A DNA stretch of 64,000 nt from Anaeromyces robustus (taxonomy: Eukaryota; Neocallimastigomycota; Neocallimastigomycetes; Neocallimastigales; Neocallimastigaceae), in NCBI GenBank assembly GCA_002104895.1, contig MCFG01000001.1, positions 231,501 to 295,500 on the forward strand, written 5' to 3'. The translations under genes and the position numbers were made by a program. Under the pieces are notes generated by a model. That model was not told where the DNA came from. It was given only the letters and a program-made list of their open reading frames with translations, and made no database searches. This document shows positions 63,899 through 64,000 of the stretch, piece by piece; positions within the stretch are counted from its first letter, which is position 1; the number at the start of each line of letters is the position of its first letter.

Positions 63899-64000
63899 CT
63901 TAAATGATTATTATTTAACAAAAAAAATTTTTTTTTTATCTAAAAATAATCTTAAATTATGTGTTTTTTTTTTATTTTTTATTTGTTTATTTGAGTTTTT
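63899..64000. other. 5' flank of the PH-domain gene
   Basis: A/T-rich; either promoter/leader or the end of an intron. Cannot be decided from 102 bases. Confidence 0.5.

Overview
The window is nuclear DNA from a very AT-rich eukaryote, most likely an anaerobic gut fungus (Neocallimastigomycota). This is inferred from several things seen together. Intergenic DNA is almost pure A/T, with long ATTT, ATT and poly-A/T tracts. Introns are short and follow gtaag...(t/a)ag rules. Proteins carry Asn, Thr and Gln homopolymers. The Ras exchange factor has the fungal SH3-WW-REM-Cdc25 order, and the zinc-finger protein has fungal-type fingers. One transporter looks bacterial, and a NEDD1-like gene fits a lineage with basal bodies and zoospores. 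Dictyostelids are similarly AT-rich, but the domain architectures fit a fungus better. I saw no tRNA, rRNA or CRISPR.

Layout. 1-1166: last exon of a C2H2 zinc-finger regulator (+). 1953-7177: a 12-exon NEDD1/GCP-WD-like gene (-), reconstructed here exon by exon. 7178-9932: AT-rich spacer with a GC-enriched hairpin island. 9933-11171: secreted Cys-containing repeat protein (+). 12216-16712: secreted subtilisin-like protease with six predicted beta-trefoil modules and Thr linkers (-). 17.5-23.4 kb: a rearranged zone. It holds a decayed 5' half of a second protease copy (-), a large open 3' half of that copy (+) that looks identical to the intact gene over about 1.4 kb, and two inverted copies of a Rho/Rac-family GTPase pseudogene around the 3' half. 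28129-29910: an intronless sodium:solute symporter of bacterial type with a low-complexity tail (+). 31147-32746: a frameshifted member of an unrecognised family (-), with a second relic at 55663-55878. 32934-33071: a GC-rich island. 34390-38842: the 7-exon Ras GEF (-). 38843-52659: about 14 kb of gene-poor A/T DNA with microsatellites, MITE-like inverted repeats and a 51.3-52.3 kb minisatellite. 52660-53940: a Lys/Asn-rich coiled-coil gene broken by an in-frame TAG (-). 57881-63898: a 2005-residue PH-domain protein (-).

The genes do not form one pathway. Two polarity or cytoskeleton genes (Ras GEF, PH protein), a centrosomal gene (NEDD1) and a Rho-family relic lie here, but that is ordinary co-location. 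The most unusual part is the protease / Rho-pseudogene inverted duplication, where decay, inversion and apparent gene conversion can be read side by side. No clearly new multi-gene system could be shown.
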